From contig JAUCEF010000005.1 of assembly GCA_033558025.1 (NCBI GenBank), positions 3,720,001 to 3,784,000 on the forward strand: 64,000 nt of DNA, given 5' to 3'. The notes beneath the pieces are model-generated. The model did no database searches and was not told where the DNA came from. It saw nothing but the letters and a program-made list of their open reading frames with translations. Positions within the stretch are counted from its first letter, which is position 1. The number at the start of each line of letters is the position of its first letter. Origin of the DNA: Phytophthora sp. 'mugwort'. Its lineage: Eukaryota; Oomycota; Peronosporomycetes; Peronosporales; Peronosporaceae. The translations under genes and the position numbers were made by a program. Below are positions 40,438-51,100 of this stretch, piece after piece.

Positions 40438-41376
40438 TCAAAGGAAATACTCCTCATACTTCTGCTCGTAAATGATGCAGAATCGCCGGTCTGGGGTGCG
40501 GCGAACGCGGTGCAGCGTTCCAGGTATACGGCCTTCCGTAGCTCGGTTCAAGGCGTGACCACAAAAAAGCACAATCTCCTTTCCGGGTACGCACACCTTC
40601 TCAGCTTTGAGCCACTGCTTGGAGTGAGGGTCGTACACGTCCAACCCCTCCACACTCGGCACAGGCTCCACGACGTACAAACTCGGGTCCACGTGCTCGA
40701 AAACATTCTCCGTCTTGGATTGCCCGCTTCCTTCGATGTTCGGGTAGTGCAGCCCGTAGCACACAGAAAAGTCCTTATCCGAGCGCATGTGGCTCGGCTC
40801 AATATCGTATCCGACAGTCAGGCTCAGGGCCCGATCGCAGATGCGCTGCATGCGGCGCTGCAGAGATAGCCAGTGGCTCTTAAACTCAGGCGACGGCCAC
40901 AATAGTCTCGACATGTCCCCGCAAGCCACGCGGAAGCAGTCGCGCACACTCGTGTGCTCGTATCCGGCGTACCAGAAGGGCTTTCCATGCTCGTTAAGAT
41001 AGACTTGCTTGCTTGTGCAGCCGTTCTTCCAGTCGTCGTCGTCGCTCGTAAAGAACGACTCGAAGTCCTGCAGCACCTGGTCATGGGTGCGCTCCAGGGT
41101 CTCACCCAGGTCTGTGAGCACCACGAACGAATGACGCTCCATCATCTTCAAGAACTGACCGCGGTTTTTCCAGTTGAGCTCGCTTAGTGGCAAACGCGGC
41201 ACTTGCACGGCATTACCCGAAACATCTTCGACGGGTTTTGACAGGGTTGGCTTTGGGGCTTGGGTGGCATTGTTGTCCGAAGCCACCTCGCCGCTTACGT
41301 TGATACAGTAGTAACTAGCAGCTAGACTGTAACCGGTCGGCATGACGACGGCTGCAGTGGTCGAGGTGGCCATCAT
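40438..41376 (-). CDS. 2-oxoglutarate/Fe(II)-dependent oxygenase (isopenicillin-N-synthase-like fold)
   Basis: Intronless, 312 residues, start ATG 41374-41376. The layout is that of the IPNS-like subgroup: an N-terminal half with LPLSELNWKNRGQFLKMMER and SFVVLTDLGETLERT, then a jelly-roll carrying the iron ligands. These are EHVDPSLYV (H228, D230) and GTLHRVRR (H289), followed by RRFCIIYEQ with an Arg near 297-298 placed to bind 2-oxoglutarate. The segment VPGKEIVLFCGHALNRATEG is also characteristic. The substrate cannot be inferred; relatives hydroxylate or oxidise small molecules, and some act in secondary metabolism. No signal peptide is seen, so it is probably cytosolic. Confidence 0.85.
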   Translation of the reverse strand: MMATSTTAAVVMPTGYSLAASYYCINVSGEVASDNNATQAPKPTLSKPVEDVSGNAVQVPRLPLSELNWKNRGQFLKMMERHSFVVLTDLGETLERTHDQVLQDFESFFTSDDDDWKNGCTSKQVYLNEHGKPFWYAGYEHTSVRDCFRVACGDMSRLLWPSPEFKSHWLSLQRRMQRICDRALSLTVGYDIEPSHMRSDKDFSVCYGLHYPNIEGSGQSKTENVFEHVDPSLYVVEPVPSVEGLDVYDPHSKQWLKAEKVCVPGKEIVLFCGHALNRATEGRIPGTLHRVRRTPDRRFCIIYEQKYEEYFL

Positions 41377-41679
41377 GTCGGTGGTGGCGGGGACGATAGT
41401 GCAACAGGAACGGCTACATTAATCATGTCTTTGTGTCACTGTCGCGGGGGCCACACGTTTGGCGTGCTGTCAGCCAATCACATGACGGTGATTTAAAAGT
41501 TCAAGTGTGGGACCATCACTCTGCAAAAAGGCTTCACTCAATCCTGCAGTATTATTTGAATTGTGCACAAATCTACTAGCCTTAATAATGCTACGGTATG
41601 GTACGAGTCGTGCCCGCGTACAATGAAAGCAGCTCGACAGCGAAAATGATAAATCGAGCACCACCCGGCAGGGTTGGCT

Positions 41680-42765
41680 TTAGCCACAAGAGTAACTCGA
41701 GGTTAAGTGTCTTCGCGATGCCAGTTGGTTGCGGTCTTCCTTGGAGTCGAAAAGTCGTGACCGCACCGGGTCGAGACGACCCTGCCACTTCAGTGTGCGC
41801 GGCCTTCGAGTACCTTTGCTACTGACGTGTTTGGCCTTGTCGGCGGCGAGATTACGGCTGCGCTCTTCTAGTTGGCGACGACGCTCCATGTTCATGGCCT
41901 TCGTGGCTGCGAATCGTGGCGAACTGTCATAGTCCATGTATCGAGGGACGGATGTTGAATTGTGCGACGTAACCTCACGTGGGGCACCGCGTGTCGACTC
42001 CGAGAAACGGCGCGTTGACTTGACGGCCGTGGCCGAGTGCGAAGAACGACGAGGTGCTGGATGTGGATTATTGGTGGCGTAGAACGAAGGACGGCGCGAC
42101 TTGAGGGCCGGGATCGATAAGTCTTTCGTCGTGGTGGACGATGGTCTTCCAACGATGGAGGCGTGTCGGCCCAGCATGGGCGGGGCCAACTTGGGGAGCG
42201 ACGAGCGGAAGACCGTGGAGATCTCAGCGCTGGTCTCCCCTGACGCCTGCAGAAGCTCGGGTAGGAAGATATCCAACGAGCTTAGTAGCGAGTCTAGCGA
42301 GCTCGTAGAAGCAGTGGAATATGACGACGGGCTACGAGAGACTGTCGAATGGCAATGAGACTTGGGAGTAGTCGAATCGGCATCGCTATCATCTTCGTAT
42401 GAGCTGATGGTCGCGGTATCATCTTCATCGTCGGACTGTGAGGTGTCGACCGTCAGGCTTTTGTAGACAACAAACGTCGTCGGGGTTGTCGGCTTAGCTC
42501 CCGCAACCTTCTTCTCCTCTTCTACCGCCTCCTCATCAGTCTTCGGCGTCATTTGCACGGGCTCCGATTGCGTGCGAGCGCGCTGTGTGTTGAACCGGTT
42601 GACAATGTCCTTCAACAGTAATCTATCGGGCTTTGGCTGCGTCGGCATTGCTGTCGTCGTAATCCTCGTCGCGGACCACGTGTGCGGGACTGCAAATGCG
42701 GCGTTCGCCTGTGCCATTAGCTCGAACTGGTTGATGAGCGTCTGTACGTTCGTTGTGCCGTTCAT
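41680..42765 (-). CDS. Hypothetical Ser/Thr-rich protein, 361 aa
   Basis: Intronless from the ATG at 42763-42765 (MNGTTNVQTLINQFE); the frame is open to 42807 without another ATG. Residues 1-90 have short helices (LLLKDIVNRFNTQRART). Residues 110-160 are acidic and Ser-rich (DEDDTATISSYEDDSD), and 160-300 are Ser/Pro/Arg-rich. The C-terminal 70 residues are basic with a helical piece (NMERRRQLEERSRNLAADKA) and the strings RRPRTLKWQGRLDPVRSR and LTSSYSCG. It is mostly disordered and resembles cytoskeletal adaptor or phosphoprotein sequence. I recognise no family. Confidence 0.6.
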   Translation of the reverse strand: MNGTTNVQTLINQFELMAQANAAFAVPHTWSATRITTTAMPTQPKPDRLLLKDIVNRFNTQRARTQSEPVQMTPKTDEEAVEEEKKVAGAKPTTPTTFVVYKSLTVDTSQSDDEDDTATISSYEDDSDADSTTPKSHCHSTVSRSPSSYSTASTSSLDSLLSSLDIFLPELLQASGETSAEISTVFRSSLPKLAPPMLGRHASIVGRPSSTTTKDLSIPALKSRRPSFYATNNPHPAPRRSSHSATAVKSTRRFSESTRGAPREVTSHNSTSVPRYMDYDSSPRFAATKAMNMERRRQLEERSRNLAADKAKHVSSKGTRRPRTLKWQGRLDPVRSRLFDSKEDRNQLASRRHLTSSYSCG

Positions 42766-43497
42766 TGTGGACTTTTTGGTATCTCTAATGCGGCTAAGAC
42801 GAAGCAAGCGTTACCCGATAGTCTCGATGGGGAACGTAACGCCTTACAGCAAGTCTCAGGTGCCCGATAGAATCTCGTTCGCGTGTGCCCTCCGAGGTGA
42901 AAGCGCAACTGGCAAACGGATCGGCCTTGCGCTGGTCGACACGCATGGCTGCCTTTTCCAGTCCCTCTTTGTCACTGCATGGTGTCGTGCAGCCAGCCGC
43001 GAGCAAGGCAGGTGGTCGGCAAATTCTGAACAGCGGCGGTCGAAACGCTTGGCGGCGGCGGCTTCAACAACGCCGATTCAAACCCACCAATAAGAGACCG
43101 CAATGTTTGACACGAATCAAAGTCCGCTTGCCTCCCTAACTGCATAAACTGGTGAACAGAACTATCATTGAAATGATTTCTTATATGAATTGGAAGGTCA
43201 TAATGCATCAAGTCTATGAAGAAGAATCGGTGTCGTATCCTTCCCGCCACGGGTGCGACAAAAATTCGATTTTCGGACCATTGGTCACATTCTGATAAAT
43301 GCAGGACACTTCAACGTCAACTCAAGACATCCAGCGCGCCAGTGTACATGTATCATTTCTCCACCGTTTCTACTCGGCAGAGAATTTCTCGCTCTAAAAC
43401 GCTGCTTGTGACCTCATTGCAGCTGCTTGGTGCATTACAGTTGCACCAGGTCGACTGCTCCGCCGTTTGGTGCTACGGCATCGCGTCCTTTTGCCGG
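42766..43497. other. Intergenic stretch, no supported gene
   Basis: About 730 bp between the start of the Ser-rich gene and the end of LRRC45. A plus-strand frame across 42572-43093 runs antisense into the Ser-rich gene and has no domain. Nothing else is supported. Confidence 0.5.
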
Positions 43498-45744
43498 CTA
43501 GGCGTCAGATCTCGGTGCGGTGGAGCTCGGCGGCTGCGAGGCCGACACTTTCTTGCGGCGTTCTCGCTCCTTGCCGATTTGCTCCTGCACGAAACGCCCA
43601 AAGGATTCTGCCAAGTCATCGATGCGTCTCTCGTGATCGTGGTTCTGCGCCGACAACTCACGCTCCAGCCGTAGCACTTGACTCTCCAGAGACGCGACCA
43701 GCGCCGTCTTCTCCTTCAACATGGTGGCACTCTCCTCGGCCGCGATCTTCGCGCTGGCGGTCAGAGCCTAGAACAATCACACCAAAAGCCATGATCTGCG
43801 TGAGGACGATGGAACGCTCTTAACCGCAGGCGGACGGACGCACCTGGACACGTTCGTCAAAGCTTGTCTGCGTCTGCACGAGTCGCTCGTCCTGCTCCTC
43901 CATCTTGCGCAGTTGCAGCTGCAGCTTTTCTTCAATGCGAGATCGATCACTCACTGCTGCCGCCAGCTGCGTCCGCTTCTCCTGCAGCGCCTTGGCGTGC
44001 GTCTCCATCGCGGCCTCCATCTCGCTCTTCTTTTCATCTCTCGATTGCTGCAGCGAAACCTTCTCTTGCCGGAGCTGGATGATGGTCTCAAGGTTCTTCT
44101 CCACCTCCCGCTCGAGATGCTGCCGCGCCTTTTTGACCTCAGCCACTTGGACCTCCACCGCCCCGATCGAGCGCTGGATACGCTCCTGCACCTCCGTTTC
44201 CAGTTGCTGCTTCAAAGCGACAATCATCTGCTCGTGCTCGATCTGAGACTGGAGCAATTTGGCTTGCAGACTTTCACATTTTTCCTTTAGCTCTCGAACA
44301 CTCCGCTCGCTCGCTTCAAGTTGTGTGGAGGCGTAGCTGAGTTGCGTCTGGATAGACCCAACTACCATCTCATGTTGCCGCTGGGCTGCCCTCAATTTGC
44401 CTTCGTGGTCCGACACCAGTTTGGTTTCTTTTCGGGCATATCCCTGCTGGGCCTCTTGAAGCTGCTTCTGTAGCTTCCCTATCTCTTCTTCTTGCGACCT
44501 GCCCACAGCTACCAGTAAGTCCTTGAACATCTAAGTAGCTAAAGTATTAGCTTACCTTATTGTGAGAGACGTGCGGTGCATCTCATTGTCTAGTGCATAC
44601 TTGGTCTCTTGAAGCTGTGAGATCTGCTTGTCTTTTTGCTCGGCCTCCTTGGTACGTAGAGCCTCCAGGAGCCCCATTTTGTCTCGAAGAACTCCATTCT
44701 CGCGCTCGAGCGCAGTTCTTGCAGACCGGTACTCTTCAAACTCCATCTTTCTACGATTGTCTAGCTCGTCAAGCTGCATCCTCAGCTCGTGAGCGTCACG
44801 CTTTGCATCGATCTCACGTTGTTGATATCGATCTCGTTCTTCCTTTGTCATTTGAGCATCCTTCCGAACTTGTTGTAGCTGTAGCTCAAGCTCTTCCGTC
44901 TTTTCGATCTGAAGGGAGGGAGAAGCACAATGCAAAGATGAGTCTGTGGCAACCTACACGCATCGTCCCTTACCATTTTCTGCTGTTCTCGCTTGCCTAG
45001 ATTCCTCTCTGTTTCCAGCTCCTCCTTCTCTGCCAGGACTTGCAGCAGTAGCTGATCATCCGGAGCTGCTTTCGGGCTGTCGTTATTTAAATCAACCTCC
45101 TCATCAGGTTGGCACGAAGCATCCACAGCCAGACGTGAGGGACTCTCTGTGAACGCACGATTCCTCGCCAATAACACGTCGATCTCGTCCACGTGTTTTA
45201 AGCTGCTATTGTTCCCCATGAGCTCTAGCACCACAAGCGAGTGGTTGCTCTGCAGTGCCTCACGAAATGCCAAGACGCCAGGATTCCCAATTTCATTCCA
45301 ACGCAAGTCCAATTGACGCAGTGTCCGATTAACTCGGAGAGCATTTGCGAGCGCCTTGGCGCCCTCAGGTCCAATGTTATTGTTGCGCAAGTCAAGCGCC
45401 AGCAACCGCTTATCTACTTCTAGTGCACCCGCGAGAGCTTCCACGCCTTGGTCCAGAAGTCCTATATTGTTCCATTCCAGACTGATGGCCACCACATTGT
45501 GCGATGAACGCAGCAGCACTGCGAGTGCTCGTGCCGCCCCGGCTTCGAAGCAATTACCACGCAGATCCAGTCGCGTTGGGGCGCTCGCGAGCCGCGCCTT
45601 GTCGGCGATCTCAGCGAACTTGTCGTCCCCCAGGTACGAATTGCTGTAGTCCAGCACAGAGTTTGTCCCCGAGATCGATTGTTTGGGAAGAGCTCCAACC
45701 TCGGAGTCATCGTCGAAAAACCCTCGCTTCGGTTGGATCGTCAT
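43498..45744 (-). CDS. LRRC45: LRRC45-like centrosomal/ciliary leucine-rich repeat coiled-coil protein
   Basis: Four exons: complement(43498..43767, 43844..44498, 44556..44908, 44974..45744), 682 aa, close to the 670 aa of vertebrate LRRC45. Start is MTIQPKRGFFDDD. Residues 45-185 are ribonuclease-inhibitor-type LRRs (TRLDLRGNCFEAGAARALAV, ISLEWNNIGLLDQGVEALAG, LALDLRNNNIGPEGAKALAN, LRQLDLRWNEIGNPGVLAFR), the same order and wording as LRRC45. The remainder is an almost continuous coiled coil from residue 240 to about 665 with a Ser/Pro end. LRRC45 forms fibres at the proximal ends of centrioles and at ciliary appendages. The middle intron is only 57 nt: the donor is after ACAATAAG and the acceptor lies at GGGCAG|GTCGC inside what otherwise looks like a fresh ATG frame. 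Confidence 0.85.
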
Positions 45745-46122
45745 TGTGTCGAGCTAGTTAAGACAAGAAGTCGTTTCAGTCGTGCACAAGGATCCAGCAC
45801 AGTTCTTCACTGGTATTTGGTCACTCCCGACAAGGAGACGAATTTTTTTCATGGAGAAGACTAAAGAATTGGACCCTACGGGAAGGCTGGCCGTTCCCTA
45901 CGCAGCATTGCTCTCAGTAGAAGCTGCAAGTCCATTATTATTATTATTGGTGCACAGGCGTAAAAGTAAATTTTAGCGCTAGGGGAGTTTACACTATCGG
46001 TATCCAACGACGACGTAATAGGTCGATGTGATATGTAGACACAATTGCCCAGCGACATTAACAGCACGGCCAGAACAGGCAAATGTTCATAAAATATCGG
46101 CAGCTTGCCACCTCAATTTCTG

Positions 46123-46164
46123 GTCAACAAGATCTGTATCTAAAGAGATAGAGATCTTGTTGAC
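46123..46164. repeat. 18-bp inverted repeat, 6-nt loop
   Basis: 46123-46140 pairs with 46147-46164 at 17 of 18 positions, the one mismatch being at the 14th base; loop TAAAGA. The first 13 bp are perfect. Confidence 0.9.
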
Positions 46165-46347
46165 GGAGTCCGATGGCCAAGCAGAGTTTAAGTTTCAGTA
46201 GAAACCAGGTTCAGTCAATCGTATCGGTTTATCTCGAGATTGCTGGTGGTCAAAAAGTCTCCGGCTAGCTCAATTTGCTCCACAAATCTTTGGTCGCACC
46301 AGCACTGCCGATGTCTGGAAACTATTGGTGACAGCCTCATTACTACT

Positions 46348-46386
46348 TCGAATTCGCAACGGTAAATAGCACCGTTGCGAATTCGA
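46348..46386. repeat. 16-bp perfect inverted repeat, 7-nt loop
   Basis: 46348-46363 is exactly complementary to 46371-46386; loop AAATAGC. The arm contains GAATTCGCAACGGT. Confidence 0.9.
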
Positions 46387-46858
46387 TGTGGACGCCGCGA
46401 ATATACTATCTTCTGCATAATACGCACGTCATTGGGAGCGTGGCTGCAGAACGCACGACAATAATTGACAAATGACCGTTAGTAAAGTTGGTAAAATGCG
46501 GGTCGTATACATGCGGCCGCAGTATACACTGGTTCACTTTTAGTGCTTCAATGAAGTAGGAACAGTGAATACTAAGTAAGTAATTATACCTCCAAAGTGA
46601 GAGAGAGTTCCCAACATGTGCTGACGGATGCCATCCAGCTGGATTCCATTGCACTGCCAGACCTCTGCGGAGTCTAAATTATTTAAATGAACTACTGGAA
46701 GCTATGGACTATGTCTGTCGTTACTGCAGTACTGTAACGATGCTAACAGACCTGCCTGTTCAGGTGTAATATTAGGAGATCGAGCCAGCCGTCTTTCCTC
46801 ACTTTCGATAACGCCGCCTCAGTGGCAAAAGTCGCTTTTAAAAAGCTCATCATATCCA

Positions 46859-47923
46859 ATGGCCCCCGTCGCCCAAGCTCCATTCAAGCTGCGTTCGCGT
46901 CTCCAGGAAAGTGTCGATGGTCTCCAATGTGTGGATCTGGTCGAGTGTTCTGCCTCAGGTCGACTCTTTATCGATAAGCATACTCTCATGACGTCATCCA
47001 CCCGTGAAGGTCTCAATGCCAGCGCCGCTGCGTTGCACGAATTGGACGTGAACCTCTCGGTTCGAGATGTCGAGGGCGTCGTCAAGTTGGAACGTCACTC
47101 GCTGCAAGGAGAACGACTCCACCTCGTACACGAACACTGTGCTCTCGGTGACCTGCTGGAGATCATGCAGCAAGAAAATCGACTTGAAACGGCAGGCGTG
47201 GCCCCCCACCACGCTGCGTTTATGACTTGCACTGACGCTGGCAGACGTCGTGTCTTCTCGTCCGTACTAGGTGGTGTACAGGCGCTACACAGCGCTGGAA
47301 TCGCCCACTTGGACTTGTCGCCGGAAAATCTTTTCGTTATGGACACGGGTGTCGTCAAAGTGGGCGATCTGGGCCACGCCCAGCGATTCAAGCACGAGCG
47401 ACCAAATGTTCACGTGTTACATGTTGCAAAGGAAGCCTATGCTGCACCGGAGCTGCATCGTATTGAGGTCGAAGATGCGCGTCAAGCTGACGCCTGGTCG
47501 CTAGGTGTCATTCTATGGACGTTGTGTACCAAGCGAGCTCTAGTGCGTCGTGCGTCGATGGACAGTGATATGCTCTTCTGTCGAATGGTTGAACATGGCA
47601 CAGCCGTCGCTCTCCAGGAGACAGGGCTTTTATCACAGACGCCAGCGTCGTGCATTGATCTGCTCGCTCGTCTCCTCGATGTGAACCCCAAGTCGAGACT
47701 TTCAGTGGCGGCAGCGTTGCAGCACCCGTGGGTGATCCACCCTCCAGCCTCAACGAAGCACTCGCGACGAAAATCTATTGGCGATATGATTAAGAAGAAA
47801 AGTGAGGAATTGAGACAGAAACACCAACGTCCTAGTGAGAAGAAGGCGCGAGGTCGTACCGCTAGTGCTGAAATTGCACTCGACTCAACTCGTGTCACAC
47901 TAACATCCCGAACTCGAGCATAG
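46859..47923 (+). CDS. Divergent Ser/Thr protein kinase
   Basis: Intronless, 354 residues, start ATG 46859-46861. A kinase C-lobe is clear: GGVQALHSAGIAHLDLSPEN (HLD 150-152 in place of HRD, Asn157 present), VVKVGDLGHAQ (DLG 170-172 in place of DFG), AAPELH (APE 196-198), DAWSLGVILWTLC, and LLDVNPKSRLSVAAALQHPW. The N-lobe is degenerate: no GxGxxG loop is visible, and the candidate catalytic lysine is K40 in RLFIDK. All three C-lobe catalytic residues (D152, N157, D170) remain, so activity is possible but ATP binding may be altered. The basic Ser/Lys tail (KHSRRKSIGDMIKKKSEELR) is disordered. Family placement within the kinome is not possible by eye. Confidence 0.8.
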   Translation: MAPVAQAPFKLRSRLQESVDGLQCVDLVECSASGRLFIDKHTLMTSSTREGLNASAAALHELDVNLSVRDVEGVVKLERHSLQGERLHLVHEHCALGDLLEIMQQENRLETAGVAPHHAAFMTCTDAGRRRVFSSVLGGVQALHSAGIAHLDLSPENLFVMDTGVVKVGDLGHAQRFKHERPNVHVLHVAKEAYAAPELHRIEVEDARQADAWSLGVILWTLCTKRALVRRASMDSDMLFCRMVEHGTAVALQETGLLSQTPASCIDLLARLLDVNPKSRLSVAAALQHPWVIHPPASTKHSRRKSIGDMIKKKSEELRQKHQRPSEKKARGRTASAEIALDSTRVTLTSRTRA

Positions 47924-48124
47924 AAAACTAGAAGGCGGAAGACTAGTTACGTGCCTAGCAATGATACACTTATAAACATTCCTAGCGAGTGTAAATTACC
48001 TATCTCTATACAGGAATAACTTTGAAACTACCGTTTCCAAGCCGTCGCACCGCTTGACTGGAATTCCTTGTCTCGATTTTGCCTGTGAGCGAGCTATACC
48101 TCAAGCGGTTAAGAGCGTCGTTCA

Positions 48125-51100
48125 ATGCGTCGACATTTCCTCTACGCTGAGGATGAAAAGGAACGCAGTATTGGCGAGGGCAAAGCCAATCTGCTTCGAC
48201 TATGGCACAGTCGTCGAAATGCCATGCTGGAAGGTGACAAGTCGGTTGACGGAGGTCAAGCCAGCGCGTTGATAGCTCGTGAATTGACTCTGCTCTGGGA
48301 CTTGGCCAAACCCGTCAGTTCCCATACATTGTTGACTCGTGACGGATACGTCGGCTTTTTCGCCCGAGCGGCGAAAGCTCTTGTGCTTCCGTTATCAGCC
48401 GATACACTTGCACTTGCTGCAGCACAACGAGACTGGGACTATGATTTCGAAGACGAGGGGAGTATCACAAGCTGTTCAAGTCTCGGTATGACCCCCGATC
48501 ACTTCCGAGAAGCGGTCTTGCAACTTGCAGAGATAATTCTACCCGTGGAGAGTCCCGTCGACACGTTTCTCACTTTTTTCACCGAGTTACGCACCGCTAT
48601 CGCGGAATATGCCGTAAGAACTTCTTCCAGTAGTGAACCGGAGCAAGATGAGACCCCATCGACCGCTCCAGTCGATTGCTTGACGTTGAGACCGTTAAGT
48701 CGAATCCCGAAAATTGCCAACGATGCGTTCCTGCAAAAGCTGCCGCCATCAAGTGATGCCATGCGAAGTATTCGAGGACTGCCACCTCCCGACCAGCGTG
48801 AGATGTCGCTCAAGCAGCTTCTTATCAGCTACAATCCACGTAAATTCGCACTCACTCGTGCGTTCCCCAAGAAGAAGACGAACGTAGATGCTGAGGGGAG
48901 TGTCATTAATATCGTAGAAGCAGCCACTGCTATACCTAACGTCGAAGATGAAATGGAGATGGCACGACGACTACATCTGGAGCTTGTGGGGTCTATTGGC
49001 TCAGGAGCAGCTCCTATGCGAAGTAGAAGACTTCATCGTGAGACTGCAGCGCATTGGGACCCTCAAGATGCACTCACTGCTGCTCTTAGCGAGTTTCCTG
49101 CTTTGAAAGTCGCCGTTGTTGGACCACCAGGTAGTGGCAAGACTCGGCTAGCTCGTGTACTCGCCCGACGACTTAAACTCAAGTATTTATCTCTTGGCGA
49201 GGCTGTTCAACGCGCTGTCGACCGGAAGTTGCGATCACGTCGACGCCAAACTACGGCTGCGTCTGGTGAGGAAGGAGACTTGAGTATTGAAACACTGCCA
49301 TCAACAACAGAAGACGAAGCTGAGAAAGCTGATGTGGATGAAGAAATTGATCCGGTTATAGATGAAGACCTGGACGCATTATGCGCAGGACATGTACTCA
49401 CGAGAGGCACGGCACTTGCTATGTTGCGTATCGAAGCCACGCGCTCCTTACTCGGTACGTTGATTTATCTTGGTAGACTGAATAACGAGCACTAAAGCTT
49501 GTGGTTCTTTGTTCGTTGTAGCCGGCGTCGGGGTGGTGCTGGACGACGTATATCCGAGTGAACTGTCAGCTTCAGATAAGCACGAGCACAGCGTAGCAGT
49601 AGACTATTTGGTAGCTCTTACAGCTCTCCCTAGTGAACTGGAATTCCAGCTCCAAGGCGCGGAACTGGCACCTGTAGCTGGTCGTTTGTACTCTGTCCGA
49701 GAGCTTGCTACGTTACAGACGACAAGTAACGAGGAGTTAGCCACTAAAGGCTTCGCAGATTTTCTCTTGCCTCCAAAGATGCTGGAAGTGGAAGCCGAGG
49801 AATGGCAAGAGCCCGACGTTATTGCTGAACAAGCTGAGTCTGATCCACACGACGAAGATCAAGTCGCAGCTTCTCCAGAGGAAAACCAGGAAGAATACGA
49901 CGACAGCGACCACGTTCTACCGGTAGAACCCGTGCTACCATCACAAACAACTCCTGCTGAACGCAATGAGATTGAGACACCTAGAGAACCTACAATATCG
50001 ATAGGCTCCATGTGTGTGGTGAAATTCAACAAGGGATATCGCGAGTACTTGGCGTGTATGGAGCACGAACTCTCGAAACGTCGAGCTGCAGACACGACGG
50101 ACAGCCAGTTAAATTGTCACTTGGTGGTGGTCCTAGCAACCCAGTCAATTAACGTGATCCGAGACCACTGCATCCAGGCGATCACGGGAGTAAGTTTGTT
50201 GTTTTTCGTGTACTTTGAGCGAGAGATTGACTAATTCTTTTGCGTAGACTTCACTTGGGTTGTCACGGTTCAGCATTTCGCGTGAAGCTTGTCCGATATC
50301 TCTGCCTGAAGATCTGAAAAGTTCTAACCGCAGTGAAAAAGTTCGATGGCTTCTGTATGGAGACTGGCATTTACTTGTTGAAGCTGAAGCAAGCGAGTCA
50401 TTTGCACGGCTGCCAAGACGTGATACGCAACGCAGATTGCTCTCAAAGTGGCGCGAGTTTTGTCCCGTGCTGTCCACCAATGCGCTCCGACTGGGTGAGC
50501 CCGAGTTTGCTGCAAGTTATTCGGGTCGAATCTACCTGTTGGCATCACAAGCCTCTCGACGTGACTTCTGTGCCCACCCGCTGCAGTATTTGCGACGGGA
50601 TCTCCCCGTTCCGTCCACGTCGCGTAACTTTTGGCTCGTCACCGGTGAAATCTTCCCATCTTCGTACTTGGAAGCACTTGAAACGGGGCTCCGTGTGCAG
50701 ACAGTGTCGCCATCCAAGTCGCTCCAAACTACACCGAGCATATCGATGGAAATGCGTCTCATGAGTGGACAAATTGTGTCCTCCGTTGAAGCTGCAAACG
50801 TGGTCGTAGACTCGATCCAAGCTTTGATGGCCAAAGGCAACACGGTAACTGGGTGGATGGTCACGGATCTGCCTCTTACGCATGACGTTGCTGCCGTTTT
50901 GCGCGAACACGGCTGCGCGCCTGACACAATTTTGCTGATGGACAGGGACGTCGCCGTTGGGATTGAAGAGGACGCAGATAATGCTGTCGGAGCTTTAGCA
51001 GCGGGTCGACGTCAGCGATTTGAGGCGGAAAAAGCTGTCGCCGAGGAAATCTCCCAAAGCCTTGGCGGTCGAGTCGTAACGTGCTCATTGTTTCGCCAAC

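Larger units (their letters stand above)
45745..46858. other. Intergenic stretch with two hairpins, no supported gene
   Basis: About 1.1 kb between the divergent LRRC45 and kinase genes. It contains no convincing coding sequence but holds two strong inverted repeats about 220 bp apart (46123-46164 and 46348-46386). Its right end must include the kinase promoter. Confidence 0.55.

Noticed and set aside
43820..44530. Separate gene starting at an ATG at 44530
   Set aside because: The ATG lies within a 57-nt intron; using GGGCAG|GTCGC as acceptor joins it in phase to the LRRC45 coiled coil.
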